DNA from: Frankiaceae bacterium
GTDB lineage: Bacteria; Actinomycetota; Actinomycetes; JAFAQI01
Reading direction: 5' to 3'
Length of the DNA: 38,608 bases
NCBI GenBank assembly: GCA_019239875.1
Contig: JAFAZI010000073.1
Coordinates: forward strand, 1-38,608
In this document: in pieces, positions 29,452 through 38,524 of the stretch
How positions within the stretch are numbered: the first letter of the stretch is position 1
Layout: every line of letters starts with the position of its first letter
Notes under the pieces: model-generated
Databases searched by the model: none
What the model was told of the DNA's origin: nothing
What the model saw: the letters and a program-made list of their open reading frames with translations, nothing else
Made by a program: the position numbers and the translations under genes

Positions 29452-30201
29452 GTGGACATCGCGGCGCCGCCGACCAGCCACGAGGCCCGTTCGACCAGGG
29501 GTCAGGGGCATTGGCGGACCGTGATCCGGGGCGTTGGCCAGACCATGATCACAGCTGGCGTGATCGTCCTGCTGTTCGTCGCGTACGAGCTCTGGTGGAC
29601 CGGCCTCACGACCAAGCGCGACCAGCACCACCTGTTCACTCAGATCCACCAGCAGTGGAACCGGGGACAGCTGCTCAAGGACCCGCCGCTCGGCTCCGGT
29701 ATCGCCATCTTGCGCATCCCGAGATTCGGCGCCAAGTACGTCTTCGTCATCGTGCAGGGCACTGCGACCGCCGACCTGATCAAAGGCCCCGGCCACTACC
29801 CGGGTACGGCGATGCCAGGCCACAAGGGCAACTTCGCCGTCGCCGGCCATCGCACGACGTACGAACATCCCTTCTACAACCTCAACCAGCTCAAGTCCGG
29901 AGACCCGATCGTCCTCGAGACGGCGAAAACCTGGTTCACCTACACCGTCGAGGACATCCCAGGCACTCACGCCAAAGCTCAGGAGATCGTCGCGCCGACC
30001 GACATCCAGGTGGCCTATCCCGTGCCGGACCAACCCAACGCCGCACTCCCGCCGACCCAAAAGGTCCTCACCTTCACCTCGTGCAACCCGCGATACTCCG
30101 CGGCGCAGCGGATCGTGGTGCACGCCCTCCTTACCCAGCAGCAGCCGAAACGGGCGGGCCTCCCACCGGCGCTTGCCGGCTATCGACTGGCGGGCTCCTG
30201 A
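29452..30201 (+). CDS. Class E-like sortase
   Basis: 249 residues from GTG 29452; an upstream start at 29395 would overlap crgA. One membrane segment (about 31-50, TMITAGVIVLLFVAYELWW) anchors the protein. The sortase domain follows (about 80-228), with catalytic H133 in VAGHRTTYEHPFYNLN, C211 in LTFTSCNP and R220 in SAAQRIVVHALL. The TSCNPRYSAAQR pattern and the location beside crgA match the class E sortases of Actinobacteria, which link LAXTG-type proteins to the wall. No LPxTG or LAxTG substrate is apparent in the window. Its stop overlaps the next start (TGATG), indicating coupling. Confidence 0.93.
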   Translation: MDIAAPPTSHEARSTRGQGHWRTVIRGVGQTMITAGVIVLLFVAYELWWTGLTTKRDQHHLFTQIHQQWNRGQLLKDPPLGSGIAILRIPRFGAKYVFVIVQGTATADLIKGPGHYPGTAMPGHKGNFAVAGHRTTYEHPFYNLNQLKSGDPIVLETAKTWFTYTVEDIPGTHAKAQEIVAPTDIQVAYPVPDQPNAALPPTQKVLTFTSCNPRYSAAQRIVVHALLTQQQPKRAGLPPALAGYRLAGS

Positions 30202-30413
30202 TGTACGTCTGGCTGTGGCGCCGACTTCCCGGCGGGATCCCCGGCAAGCTCACCGGCTGCGCCGTACTGCTCGTCGCCGTCGTCGCTGTGCTGTTCCTCG
30301 TGGTCTTCCCATGGGCCAGCCCGCGGCTGCCGTTCAACCACGTGACCGTCAACACCCCGCAGTCGCCGTCGCCGCAGGTCCAGCAGACCGACAAGCCTGC
30401 CGTCCCGACATGA
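30201..30413 (+). CDS. Small single-pass membrane protein
   Basis: 70 residues from ATG 30201, overlapping the sortase stop by one base. A basic N-terminus (MYVWLWRRLPGGIPGKL) is followed by one membrane segment at about 19-38 (CAVLLVAVVAVLFLVVFPWA) and a short outer tail rich in Pro, Gln and Ser (NTPQSPSPQVQQTDKPAVPT). Similar small proteins often follow class E sortases in Actinobacteria. Coupling suggests a function with the sortase, perhaps as an accessory; there is no sorting motif. Confidence 0.82.
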   Translation: MYVWLWRRLPGGIPGKLTGCAVLLVAVVAVLFLVVFPWASPRLPFNHVTVNTPQSPSPQVQQTDKPAVPT

Positions 30414-30425
30414 CATGATCGTCCG

Positions 30426-32153
30426 GTGACTCCGGGGTACGACGAACGACCCTGGCTGTCGGCTTATCCGTCGGACGTCCCGGCCGACCACGAGTTCCCG
30501 CAGGTGCCGCTGACCCGGCTGCTCGACGACGCGGCGGACGGCTTCCCCGGCACCGTGGCACTGTCGACGTTCGCGATGTCCTCGGTCGGCCAGCGGATCA
30601 CCTACCGCCAGCTCCGTGACTCGGTCGACCGGCTTGCAGGTGGGCTGGCCACCAACGGGGTGAAGCCCGGCGACCGGGTGGCCGTCATCCTGCCCAACTG
30701 CCCGCAGTACGTGATCTCGTTCTTCGCAATCCTGCGGCTCGGTGCGGTCGTGGTCCCATGCAACTCGGTGTCGACCGCTGACGAGCTGCGTACCCAGCTG
30801 GCGGACTCGGGCGCGACGCTGGTGATCTGCCTGGACCGCGTCGCCGAGACGATCCTGGGTCTCCGTACCGACACCGCGGTCCGCACGGTGGTGGTGACGT
30901 CGTTGGCGGACGCGCTGTCACCGATCGCCAGGGGGCGCCTCAGCGTGCCGCTGCCGAAGGCTCGGGCGCAGCGCGCGCGGATGGTCGCGACGGTTCCGGA
31001 TGACCCATCGGTCGTCCGGTTCCGGACGCTCGTCCGAACCGGTCCGGTCGCGCGCCAGGCCGCGGTCGACCCCGCGACCGATGTCGCCGTCCTCCAGTAC
31101 ACCGGCGGGACGACCGGGCAGCCGAAGGCAGCGATGCTGACCCACTCGAACCTGGTCGCGAACAGCTACCAGGTGCGGCTGTGGCTGCCGAACGCGATGC
31201 CGGGCCGCGAGGTCACGCTGGCCGTGTTGCCGCTATTCCACGTGTACGGCCTGACGCTGTGCATGTTGACGACCGTCTTGCTGGCGGGGCGGCTCGTCCT
31301 CGTGTCGCGGTTCGACCTCGATGCCGTGTTCGAGGTGATCGACGAGGAGCGGCCGACGCTGTTCCCCGGCGTACCACCCATCTACCAGGCGGTCCTGGAC
31401 TCACCGAAGGTCAAGCGCCATGACCTCAAGTCGATCCACGCGTGCATCTCCGGTGCGATGAAACTGCCGCAGGAGACGCAGGAACGTTTCGAACGGGTCA
31501 CCGGTGGTCGCCTGGTCGAGGGCTACGGCATGACCGAGACGTCGCCCGCGACCATGTGCGCGCCACTTGCGGGGCCGCGCAAGCCCGGCTCGGTCGGCGT
31601 GCCTTTGACCGGCACGCTGGCCCGCATCGTGGACCCCGAGAACCCCGCGACGGTCGTGGCGGTCGGCCAGAGCGGCGAGCTCGCGATCAAGGGTCCGCAG
31701 GTCTTCAAGGGTTACTGGGGCGACGGCGCGGCCACCGACAGCGAGGTGCTGACCCCGGACGGCTGGCTGCTCACCGGCGACATCGCGGTCATGGACCCGG
31801 ACGGCTGGTTCACGATCGTCGAGCGCAAGAAGGACCTGATCATCGCCGGTGGGTTCAACATCTACCCGACCGAGGTCGAAGAGGTCATTCGCACCCTGCC
31901 CGGTGTGACGGACTGCTGCGTGATCGGGTTGCCGGATCGCTATCGCGGCGAGACGGTCAAGGCTTATGTGGTGGCGCCGGCCGGTGACGTCACGGAAGAT
32001 GACGTGACCGCGCACTGCGCGGCGCGGTTGACGGCGTACAAGGTCCCGAAGTTCGTCGAGTTCCGATCGGAGCTGCCACGAACCGTCGTGGGCAAGGCGC
32101 TGCGTCGTCAGCTGCTCGCAGAGGAGCTGGCCAAGAAGGACTCGGAGCTGTGA
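30426..32153 (+). CDS. Long-chain acyl-CoA ligase (AMP-binding)
   Basis: 575 residues from GTG 30426, 12 bp after the small membrane gene. Adenylation motifs are intact: YTGGTTGQPKAAMLTH (P-loop, A3), LPLFHVYGL, EGYGMTETSP (A5), DGWLLTGDIAVMDPDGWFTIVERKKDLIIAGGFNIYPTEVEE as A7-A8 in pieces, and the C-terminal catalytic Lys in PRTVVGKALRRQ (A10). It activates a fatty or other carboxylic acid as acyl-AMP, then forms the CoA ester. The substrate cannot be read from the sequence. It is an unusual member of the crgA-trpG interval, where mycobacteria have a DUF881 gene. The stop overlaps the amidotransferase start by 4 bp. Confidence 0.92.
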   Translation: MTPGYDERPWLSAYPSDVPADHEFPQVPLTRLLDDAADGFPGTVALSTFAMSSVGQRITYRQLRDSVDRLAGGLATNGVKPGDRVAVILPNCPQYVISFFAILRLGAVVVPCNSVSTADELRTQLADSGATLVICLDRVAETILGLRTDTAVRTVVVTSLADALSPIARGRLSVPLPKARAQRARMVATVPDDPSVVRFRTLVRTGPVARQAAVDPATDVAVLQYTGGTTGQPKAAMLTHSNLVANSYQVRLWLPNAMPGREVTLAVLPLFHVYGLTLCMLTTVLLAGRLVLVSRFDLDAVFEVIDEERPTLFPGVPPIYQAVLDSPKVKRHDLKSIHACISGAMKLPQETQERFERVTGGRLVEGYGMTETSPATMCAPLAGPRKPGSVGVPLTGTLARIVDPENPATVVAVGQSGELAIKGPQVFKGYWGDGAATDSEVLTPDGWLLTGDIAVMDPDGWFTIVERKKDLIIAGGFNIYPTEVEEVIRTLPGVTDCCVIGLPDRYRGETVKAYVVAPAGDVTEDDVTAHCAARLTAYKVPKFVEFRSELPRTVVGKALRRQLLAEELAKKDSEL

Positions 32154-32794
32154 CCAAGATCCTGGTTGTCGACAACTACGACAGCTTCGTGTTCAACCTG
32201 GTGCAGTACCTCGCCCAACTTGGGGTCGAGGTCGAGGTACGACGCAACGACGAGGTGGCGGTCGCCGACGCCGTGGTCGCCGAGGCGGACGGGATCCTGC
32301 TCTCACCGGGCCCCGGAAAGCCGGAGGATGCCGGCGTCTGCATCGATCTGATCAACGCCGTGGGCGAGTCGACGCCGATCTTCGGTGTCTGTCTCGGACA
32401 CCAGGCGATCGCCGTGGCGTACGGCGGCACCGTCGATCGCGCGCCCGAGCTGCTGCACGGCAAGACGAGCGAGGTCGAGCACTCGGGTGTCGGTGTGCTC
32501 GCCGGCCTGCCGAGTCCATTCATCGCCACGCGCTACCACTCGCTCGCCGCCGTGAACGCGGATCTCCCGGCCGAGCTCGAGGTGACGGCACGGACCGGCA
32601 ACGTGATCATGGGCCTGCGCCACCGGGACTTCCCGGTGGAGGGCGTGCAGTTCCACCCCGAGTCGGTGCTCACCCAGGGTGGTCACCACATGCTGGCCAA
32701 CTGGCTCGCGGTCTGCGGCTACGGGGCAGCAGCGGCGCTTGTGCCCGAGCTGGCAGCGAAGATCGAGAAGCAGCGGGTCGCCGTCAGCCACTGA
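32150..32794 (+). CDS. pabA: Glutamine amidotransferase (anthranilate / aminodeoxychorismate synthase component II)
   Basis: 214 residues from GTG 32150. It begins TKILVVDNYDSFVFNLVQYL, the TrpG/PabA signature. The class I amidotransferase triad is present: Cys81 in GVCLGHQAIAVAYGG, and the His and Glu of VQFHPESVLT near the end; SPGPGKPEDAG forms the oxyanion and chorismate-partner loop. It releases ammonia from glutamine for anthranilate (tryptophan) or aminodeoxychorismate (folate) synthesis. The partner synthase is not in the window, so trpG and pabA cannot be separated. The homologous mycobacterial gene next to pknB is named trpG. It converges with pknB across 23 bp. Confidence 0.93.
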   Translation: MTKILVVDNYDSFVFNLVQYLAQLGVEVEVRRNDEVAVADAVVAEADGILLSPGPGKPEDAGVCIDLINAVGESTPIFGVCLGHQAIAVAYGGTVDRAPELLHGKTSEVEHSGVGVLAGLPSPFIATRYHSLAAVNADLPAELEVTARTGNVIMGLRHRDFPVEGVQFHPESVLTQGGHHMLANWLAVCGYGAAAALVPELAAKIEKQRVAVSH

Positions 32795-32817
32795 AACGTT
32801 CGAGGTCGGCGAACGCC

Positions 32818-34539
32818 TCAGTGCGTCGAGGTCGGGGTGTCGGTGGGCGTTGGCGGCGGGCTGTTGCCGGTCGGGGTCGACGTCGGCTTCGGGGACTTCT
32901 TCGGTTGCTGCTTGTCCACGTAGATGTACACCGTGGAGCCGGACGATACGTACGTTGCGCCGGTCGGCGTCTGGCTCACGATCAACCCGTCGTTGCGCCG
33001 GGTGTAGACGGCCGCGGTCCGGATCACCGGATTGAACCCGGCCTGGATCAGCTCCTGGCTCGCCGTCGCCGGGTCTTCGCCGGTCACGTCGGGCACCTTG
33101 ACGTGTGCGTTGGACACGACCAGGTCGACCTTCGTACCGGCCGCGACGATCTGCGTGGGCGCGATGACCTTCAAGACCTGGTTCGCGGGGGCGCTCGAGT
33201 TGCGGGGAATGATCCGCCCGAGCCGCAGTCCATGCGCCTCGAGCACTGCCCGCGCGCCCTCGATGTGCTGCCCGACCAGGTTGAGCGGGATCTGCACGGT
33301 ACGGATCCCGTTCGACACGACCAGGTCGACGGCGAGACCCGGCCGCAAGAAGATCCCGGCGGAGGGGGTCTGCGAGATGACCTCTCCCTTGTTGTTCTTG
33401 CCGGTGTACCGGTACACGATCTCGCCGACCCGGAGCCCCTGACCCAGCAGCGTGGAGCTGGCGTCGTCGAGCGACATGTGTTTGAGGTCGGGCGTCGTGA
33501 GGTCCTTCGTCGAGCTGTTGAGCACGTTGCTTGCGACCACCAGAGCGATGACGAAGACCGCGAAGGCGGCGACTCCCACCAGCGCGTACGCGAGGCCACG
33601 ACGACGTACCGGTGGCTCCCGCATCAACACCGTCGTCGGCGACACCGACGGGATCACGGGGTCATGGTTCGGCAGAACTGGTGTGGCATGGACCGGCTTG
33701 CCCGACATCGCGCGCTCGAGATCCGCCCGCATCTCGGCGGCGGAGGCGTAGCGGTTTGCCGGGTTCTTGGCCATCGCGACGAGGACGATCGCGTCCAGCG
33801 CAGTCGGGACGTCCGGCTCTACGACCGACGGCGGCGTCGGGTCCTCGCGCACGTGCTGATAGGCCACGGCGACCGCGGTGTCGCCGGTGAATGGTGGCGC
33901 GCCGGTCAGCAGCTCATACAGCAGGCACCCCGTCGAGTACACGTCGCTGCGTGCGTCGACGTGCTCACCGCGCGCCTGCTCGGGTGACAGGTAGTGCGCA
34001 GTGCCGACGACCGCCGCAGTCTGCGTCATGGTGGCGCCCGACGCGGTGAGGGCGCGAGCGATGCCGAAGTCCATGACCTTGATCTCGCCGGCCGGCGTCA
34101 CCATGACGTTGCCCGGTTTGATGTCACGATGGACGATGCCGGCGGCGTGCGCTTCCTCGAGGGCCGTGCACACCGCCGCGGTGATCTCCATGGCCCGCTG
34201 CGGGAGCAGCCGGCCCTCGGCCGCCAGCAGATCGCGGAGCGTCTGACCCTGGACGTACTCCATGACGATGTATGGCGTCGTCCGGCCGTCGATCGCTCCC
34301 TCGCCGGTGTCATACACGGCAACGATGGACGGTGAGCTCAGCGACGCTGCTGACTGTGCCTCACGGCGGAACCGGCCTTCGAAGGCCGGATCCTGGTTGA
34401 GGTCCGAACGCAGCAGCTTGATCGCCACGTCACGCCCGAGCCGCAAGTCGCGGGCTCGGCGTACTTCGGCCATGCCGCCGCGGCCGATCACGTCGCCCAG
34501 CTCGTACCGATCGGCCAGCAGCAGTCGTCTAGGGGGCAT
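32818..34539 (-). CDS. pknB: PASTA-domain Ser/Thr protein kinase PknB
   Basis: 573 residues. The N-terminal kinase (about 12-275) is complete: Gly loop IGRGGMAEV, VAIK Lys41, HRDIKPGN at 137-144 and DFG at 157-159, with several Thr in the activation loop (168-180) for autophosphorylation. A juxtamembrane region follows, then a membrane segment at about 316-338 and three extracytoplasmic PASTA domains (345-410, 412-477, 479-543), one fewer than mycobacterial PknB, and a Pro/Thr/Lys-rich tail. PASTA domains sense muropeptides or lipid II. The kinase controls cell-wall synthesis; CwlM is a known mycobacterial target and a CwlM-like gene lies at 748. It is last in the minus-strand rodA-pbpA-pseudokinase-pknB unit. 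Confidence 0.97.
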   Translation of the reverse strand: MPPRRLLLADRYELGDVIGRGGMAEVRRARDLRLGRDVAIKLLRSDLNQDPAFEGRFRREAQSAASLSSPSIVAVYDTGEGAIDGRTTPYIVMEYVQGQTLRDLLAAEGRLLPQRAMEITAAVCTALEEAHAAGIVHRDIKPGNVMVTPAGEIKVMDFGIARALTASGATMTQTAAVVGTAHYLSPEQARGEHVDARSDVYSTGCLLYELLTGAPPFTGDTAVAVAYQHVREDPTPPSVVEPDVPTALDAIVLVAMAKNPANRYASAAEMRADLERAMSGKPVHATPVLPNHDPVIPSVSPTTVLMREPPVRRRGLAYALVGVAAFAVFVIALVVASNVLNSSTKDLTTPDLKHMSLDDASSTLLGQGLRVGEIVYRYTGKNNKGEVISQTPSAGIFLRPGLAVDLVVSNGIRTVQIPLNLVGQHIEGARAVLEAHGLRLGRIIPRNSSAPANQVLKVIAPTQIVAAGTKVDLVVSNAHVKVPDVTGEDPATASQELIQAGFNPVIRTAAVYTRRNDGLIVSQTPTGATYVSSGSTVYIYVDKQQPKKSPKPTSTPTGNSPPPTPTDTPTSTH

Positions 34540-34632
34540 GCCGACCGCCGACTGGGGACCTCACGCGAAAAACGGTAGCCGGATCATGAGAGATCACCGG
34601 GGACCTCGGCGTCACGCCACGCAGCTGATCGG

Positions 34633-35688
34633 TCACGAGCACGTATCGGCCGTCACGGTCAGGTGCACGATGCTGCCGGCCTTGACCCGCATCCCAGCAG
34701 CCGGATCCTGCGCCACGATCGTGCCGCCGGAGTCCTTGCCCAGCTCGCAGACCTTCTCGGGTCGCAAGCCGGCATCCGTGAGCTTCAAGGCGGCCTGATC
34801 GACGCGGAGCTGCGTGACGATCGGCACGGTCACGTCGCCGGCCCCTTTGCCGACGAAACGCAGCAGCGCGCCACCGCCGACCACGACGATCGTGCCGAGG
34901 ACCAGCAGCCGGTTGCGGACCTGCTTGCGGGCCAGCGCCTCCTCCGGGCTCTCCTCGCGCCGCCAGGAAGGTCTCGGCTCCGCTGGTCGCTCCGCGGGTA
35001 CGGCGGTGGCGGGTGCCTCGCCACGCACTGCGGTGGCGAGCGCCAGCGCAGTGCGACCGATATCTGCCGCGTCGAGGTCGCGCGCCGAGCGGCTCGGGCT
35101 GGTAACCGTTGTCACGAACTCTTCGACGTCCGGCGGTGCACTGTCGGTTGACCCACGTACGCAGTCCGCGGCCAGCCGGCCGAGTGCCGCGACGTCGTCG
35201 GTCCGGCTCGCGGTGCTCGCGGGGTCGAAGCCGATCAGAGAGGCGACGCCGCCGGGTCGGACCAGGATCGCGTCAGCCGAGAGCGCGCCGTGCACGATGC
35301 CGGCGTCATGGGCGGCACCCAGCGCGATAGCGATCTGGCCGACAAGGTCGAGTGCGGCCGCGAGCGCGGTTTCGTGGATCAGCCAGTCCGGCAGCGGCTC
35401 GCCACTGACGAACGCCATGACGAGCCAGGTCTCCGCATCGGCCTCGCCGAAGTCGTGGACCTTGGCGATCCCAGGGTGGGACAGGGCGACGAGCCTGGCG
35501 GCGCCGCGGCCGAACCGTTCCCGCCACTCCGGGTCGGCCGCCGGCCCGCCGAAGAAGATCTTGAGCGCAACCGCCCGGCTGACGATGTCGTCGTGCGCCT
35601 TCCACACTTCGCGGCTGTCGCCACCGGAGAGCTTGTCACCGAGGACGTAGCGCTCCGCGTAGATCCGGGCGGACTCGTCGCCCGTCAT
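34633..35688 (-). CDS. PASTA-containing pseudokinase at the pknA position
   Basis: 351 residues from ATG 35688, overlapping the pbpA stop by 4 bp. The N-terminal domain (about 12-225) aligns with bacterial Ser/Thr kinases and keeps the ATP-site lysine K43 (ALKIF) and partner-like residues. The catalytic loop is HGALSADAI at 133-141 instead of HRDIKPGNV, so the catalytic Asp, Lys and Asn are all lost. The DFG motif is GFD (153-155). The Gly loop is LSGGDSREV. It should not phosphorylate. A membrane segment lies at 259-276, and one PASTA domain at 284-349 reads out the envelope. It occupies the place usually held by pknA between pbpA and pknB, and may act as a scaffold or PknB regulator; that is inference. 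Confidence 0.9.
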   Translation of the reverse strand: MTGDESARIYAERYVLGDKLSGGDSREVWKAHDDIVSRAVALKIFFGGPAADPEWRERFGRGAARLVALSHPGIAKVHDFGEADAETWLVMAFVSGEPLPDWLIHETALAAALDLVGQIAIALGAAHDAGIVHGALSADAILVRPGGVASLIGFDPASTASRTDDVAALGRLAADCVRGSTDSAPPDVEEFVTTVTSPSRSARDLDAADIGRTALALATAVRGEAPATAVPAERPAEPRPSWRREESPEEALARKQVRNRLLVLGTIVVVGGGALLRFVGKGAGDVTVPIVTQLRVDQAALKLTDAGLRPEKVCELGKDSGGTIVAQDPAAGMRVKAGSIVHLTVTADTCS

Positions 35689-37148
35689 GGGCACGACAGG
35701 ACGGCACACATGACGGTATGAGCGATCGGGGCGGCAGCGACACCGCCGACCCCGCCGTGCTCGACGAGCACGGCGACCGCGACGGTCGGGTGGGTCGCCG
35801 GCGCGAATGCGATGAACCACGCGTGGGTCGGCTGACCGGGGACGTTCTCGGCCGTACCGGTCTTCGCCGCGACCGGGATGCCGGAGATCGCTGCCGCGGT
35901 ACCGGTGCCCCCGGGCTGCGTGACGCCCTCCATCATCGTGGTGAGCTGCGAGGCCACGCCTGGCGATACCGCCTGGGAGAACGCCTGCGGGCGGGCTCGG
36001 GTCAACACGGATGCGTCCGGTGCCTTCGTGTCTGCGACGAGGTATGGCTTCATGACGATGCCGTGGTTCGCGATCCCGGCCGCGACCATCGCCATCTGGA
36101 GCGGCGTCACCGAATCGCTGTACTGCCCGATCGCAGAGTCTGCGAGCAGTGGCGGGTCCGAGGTCTTGACGTAGTTGCTGTCAGATACGCCGATCGGGAT
36201 GGTCAGGTGCTTGCCGAAGCCGAACGCAGCGGCCTGTTTCGCGATCGCGTCGCTGCCCAGCTTCAGTCCGAGGCCGCCGAACGCCGTGTTGCACGAGACC
36301 TTGAGCGCCTCGGCCAGGGTGATCTGACCGGACCCCGGGCAGGTCTCGCCCTGGAAGTTGGACAGCGTGTGGGTCGTGTTGTTGAAGGTCAGCTTGCTCG
36401 GTGCCGGGATAAGCGGCTGACTCGGCGTGTACTTACCGCTGGAGAGCGCCGTCGCCGACGTGATCACCTTGAACGTCGACCCGGGCGGATAGCTCTGGTT
36501 CACGGCGCGGTTGAGGAGTGGATCGCCGGGGTCGTGCGTGATCTGGTGAAACGCTGCCTGGTCGGTCTTGGTGTTGTGGCCCGAGATCTGGCTCGGGTCG
36601 TACGACGGGTACGACGCCATCGCCAGGATCGCGCCCGTCTGCGGGTTCAGGGCGACGACGGCACCCGCCCGCACGCCGTTGAAGCTCGGCGCCGACGCCA
36701 GCCCCTGGTATGCCGCGTGCTGTGCGTCGGGGTTGATCGTGAGGTCCACCGAGCCGCCCTGCGGCGTCCGGCCGGTGATCTCGTCGGAGATCCGGTGGAA
36801 GAACAGCTGATCCGAGGTGCCGGCGAGCGTGGAGTTCTCGGCCTGCTCGATCCCGGACGACGAGTACACGAGCGAGTAGTAGCCGGTCACCGGCGCGTAC
36901 TCGGCACCGCCCGGGTAGGTCCGCAGGTACTTCAGCGAGTCGTGGGTCTTGACCGACTTCGCGACGCTCTGGCCCGCCACCACGATCGGGCCGCGCTGGT
37001 GGGAGTACTCGCCGTACAGCACGCGGACGTTGTGCGGGTTGGCCCGTAGCGACGATGCCTGGCCGACCTGCACGATGTTGCTGTTGATCAGCAGCAACCC
37101 GAACATCGCGAGGATGGCGACCGCCACCTGCTTGAGCTGACGGTTCAC
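35685..37148 (-). CDS. pbpA: Penicillin-binding protein A (class B transpeptidase)
   Basis: 487 residues from GTG 37148. A short cytoplasmic N-terminus and one membrane segment (about 7-24) lead into the class B PBP dimerisation region and then the transpeptidase domain (about 155-480). All three active-site motifs are present: S224-T-F-K227, S285-C-N287 and K429-T-G431. It cross-links peptidoglycan outside the membrane together with a SEDS polymerase, here RodA encoded directly upstream (4-bp overlap). In M. tuberculosis PbpA is a PknB substrate required for septation. The 4-bp overlap with the pseudokinase downstream suggests a translationally coupled set. Confidence 0.96.
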   Translation of the reverse strand: MNRQLKQVAVAILAMFGLLLINSNIVQVGQASSLRANPHNVRVLYGEYSHQRGPIVVAGQSVAKSVKTHDSLKYLRTYPGGAEYAPVTGYYSLVYSSSGIEQAENSTLAGTSDQLFFHRISDEITGRTPQGGSVDLTINPDAQHAAYQGLASAPSFNGVRAGAVVALNPQTGAILAMASYPSYDPSQISGHNTKTDQAAFHQITHDPGDPLLNRAVNQSYPPGSTFKVITSATALSSGKYTPSQPLIPAPSKLTFNNTTHTLSNFQGETCPGSGQITLAEALKVSCNTAFGGLGLKLGSDAIAKQAAAFGFGKHLTIPIGVSDSNYVKTSDPPLLADSAIGQYSDSVTPLQMAMVAAGIANHGIVMKPYLVADTKAPDASVLTRARPQAFSQAVSPGVASQLTTMMEGVTQPGGTGTAAAISGIPVAAKTGTAENVPGQPTHAWFIAFAPATHPTVAVAVLVEHGGVGGVAAAPIAHTVMCAVLSCP

Positions 37149-38524
37149 CGTTTCACCACCATCGTGGCGAACTCATCGGGTGACTGCGGCAGCTCTGACG
37201 CCGGTTGTCGCGCGGCGTCGCTGATTCGCAGCAGCAGCGCGAGCAGGATCCAGCTGGAGATCAGGCTGGAGCCGCCGTAGGAGAGGAACGGAAGCGTCAG
37301 GCCGGTCAGCGGGATCAGGCGCGTGACGCCGCCGAGCTGGACGAAGATCTGAAGTGCGAACCCGAACGACAGGCCGACACCCAGCAGCTTGCCGAAGTCG
37401 TCCTTGGTGCCGATCGCCGCACGGATGCCGCGCATCACGATCAGCAGGTAGACGGTCAGCACGGCCATCAAACCGGCGAGGCCGAGCTCCTCGGCGATGG
37501 TCGAGCCGATGAAGTCGGTGTTGGCGAACGGGACCAGGTCGGGTCGTCCCTGACCGAGCCCGGTGCCGAAGATCCCGCCGGTCGCCTGACCGAACAGACC
37601 CTGGGCGAGCTGATAGCTGTCGCCCGTGATGTATTTCGGCGCCAGCGGATGCAGCCAGATCTGCACGCGTTCGTGGACGTGGCCGATGAAGTGATAGGCG
37701 CCGAGGGAGCCGAAGAGGAACAGCACGATGCCGATCAGCAACCAGGAGCGACGCGTCGTCGCGACGTAGAGCATCACGACGAAGATTCCGAAGAACAGCA
37801 GACTGGAGCCGAGGTCGCTCTCTCGGGTGAGGATCAGCAGGCTGGCGCCCCACGCGACGAGCACCGGTCCGAGATCGCGGCCGCGGGGCATCGTCATGCC
37901 GGCGACCTTGCGCCCCGCGAGTGCCAGCACCGCGCGCTTGCGGACCAGGTAGCCGGCGAAGAACACCTCGAGGAGCATCTTCGCGATCTCACCCGGCTGG
38001 ATGGAGAAGGAGCCGAACCGGATCCAGATCCGCGCGCCGTTCACGGTGCTGTGGCTGGCGGGGAGCAACGCCGGGATCACCAGGAGGAAGAGCCCCGCGG
38101 CCATCGCGGTGTAGGTCAGCGACTCGAGCTGCCGGTGGTCGCGGATGAAGTAGAGCACCGCGACGAAGCAGATGATCCCGATCACGGTCCAGACCAGCTG
38201 AAGTGGCGCGTTGTGCGTGGCGTGCTTGGTCGTCAGGGTCGCGAGGTCGAGCCGATGGATCAGGACGAGCCCGAGCCCGTTGAGAAAGATCACAGCTGGC
38301 AGCAGCACGGGATCGGCGTACGGCGCGAGCCAGCGAACGGCGAGGTGGGTGCCGATCGCGAGCGCTGCGAAGCCGAGGCCGTCCTGGAGCAGACCGCTGG
38401 GCAGCTTGTTGGTGTAGGCCGCACTGACGGAGGTGAAGGCGACGAGGGTCAACACCACGGCGAAGAGGACGAGGATGAGCTCGGTGGCGCGTCGCTTCTC
38501 GCCCAGGGGAGCGGCGACGCTCAC
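37145..38524 (-). CDS. rodA: SEDS peptidoglycan polymerase RodA/FtsW
   Basis: 459 residues from GTG 38524. This start overlaps the upstream stop by 4 bp (GTGA), like the rest of the operon; TTG 38542 and GTG 38539 are in frame alternatives adding six or five residues. About ten to twelve membrane segments are visible. SEDS signatures include NGARIWIRFGSFSIQPGEIAK, TRESDLGSSLLFFG, YQLAQGLFGQATGGIFGTGLGQG, TDFIGSTIAEELGLAG and LPFLSYGGSSLISSW. The Asp of ESDLGS and the Glu pair in AEELG are characteristic. It polymerises lipid II into glycan with PbpA as partner. The gene corresponds to Rv0017c rodA. Confidence 0.96.
   Translation of the reverse strand: MSVAAPLGEKRRATELILVLFAVVLTLVAFTSVSAAYTNKLPSGLLQDGLGFAALAIGTHLAVRWLAPYADPVLLPAVIFLNGLGLVLIHRLDLATLTTKHATHNAPLQLVWTVIGIICFVAVLYFIRDHRQLESLTYTAMAAGLFLLVIPALLPASHSTVNGARIWIRFGSFSIQPGEIAKMLLEVFFAGYLVRKRAVLALAGRKVAGMTMPRGRDLGPVLVAWGASLLILTRESDLGSSLLFFGIFVVMLYVATTRRSWLLIGIVLFLFGSLGAYHFIGHVHERVQIWLHPLAPKYITGDSYQLAQGLFGQATGGIFGTGLGQGRPDLVPFANTDFIGSTIAEELGLAGLMAVLTVYLLIVMRGIRAAIGTKDDFGKLLGVGLSFGFALQIFVQLGGVTRLIPLTGLTLPFLSYGGSSLISSWILLALLLRISDAARQPASELPQSPDEFATMVVKR

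Noticed and set aside
32912-32920. DnaA-box-like TTGTCCACG inside pknB
   Set aside because: One mismatch, in coding sequence for a conserved Val-Asp-Lys-Gln stretch; likely chance.
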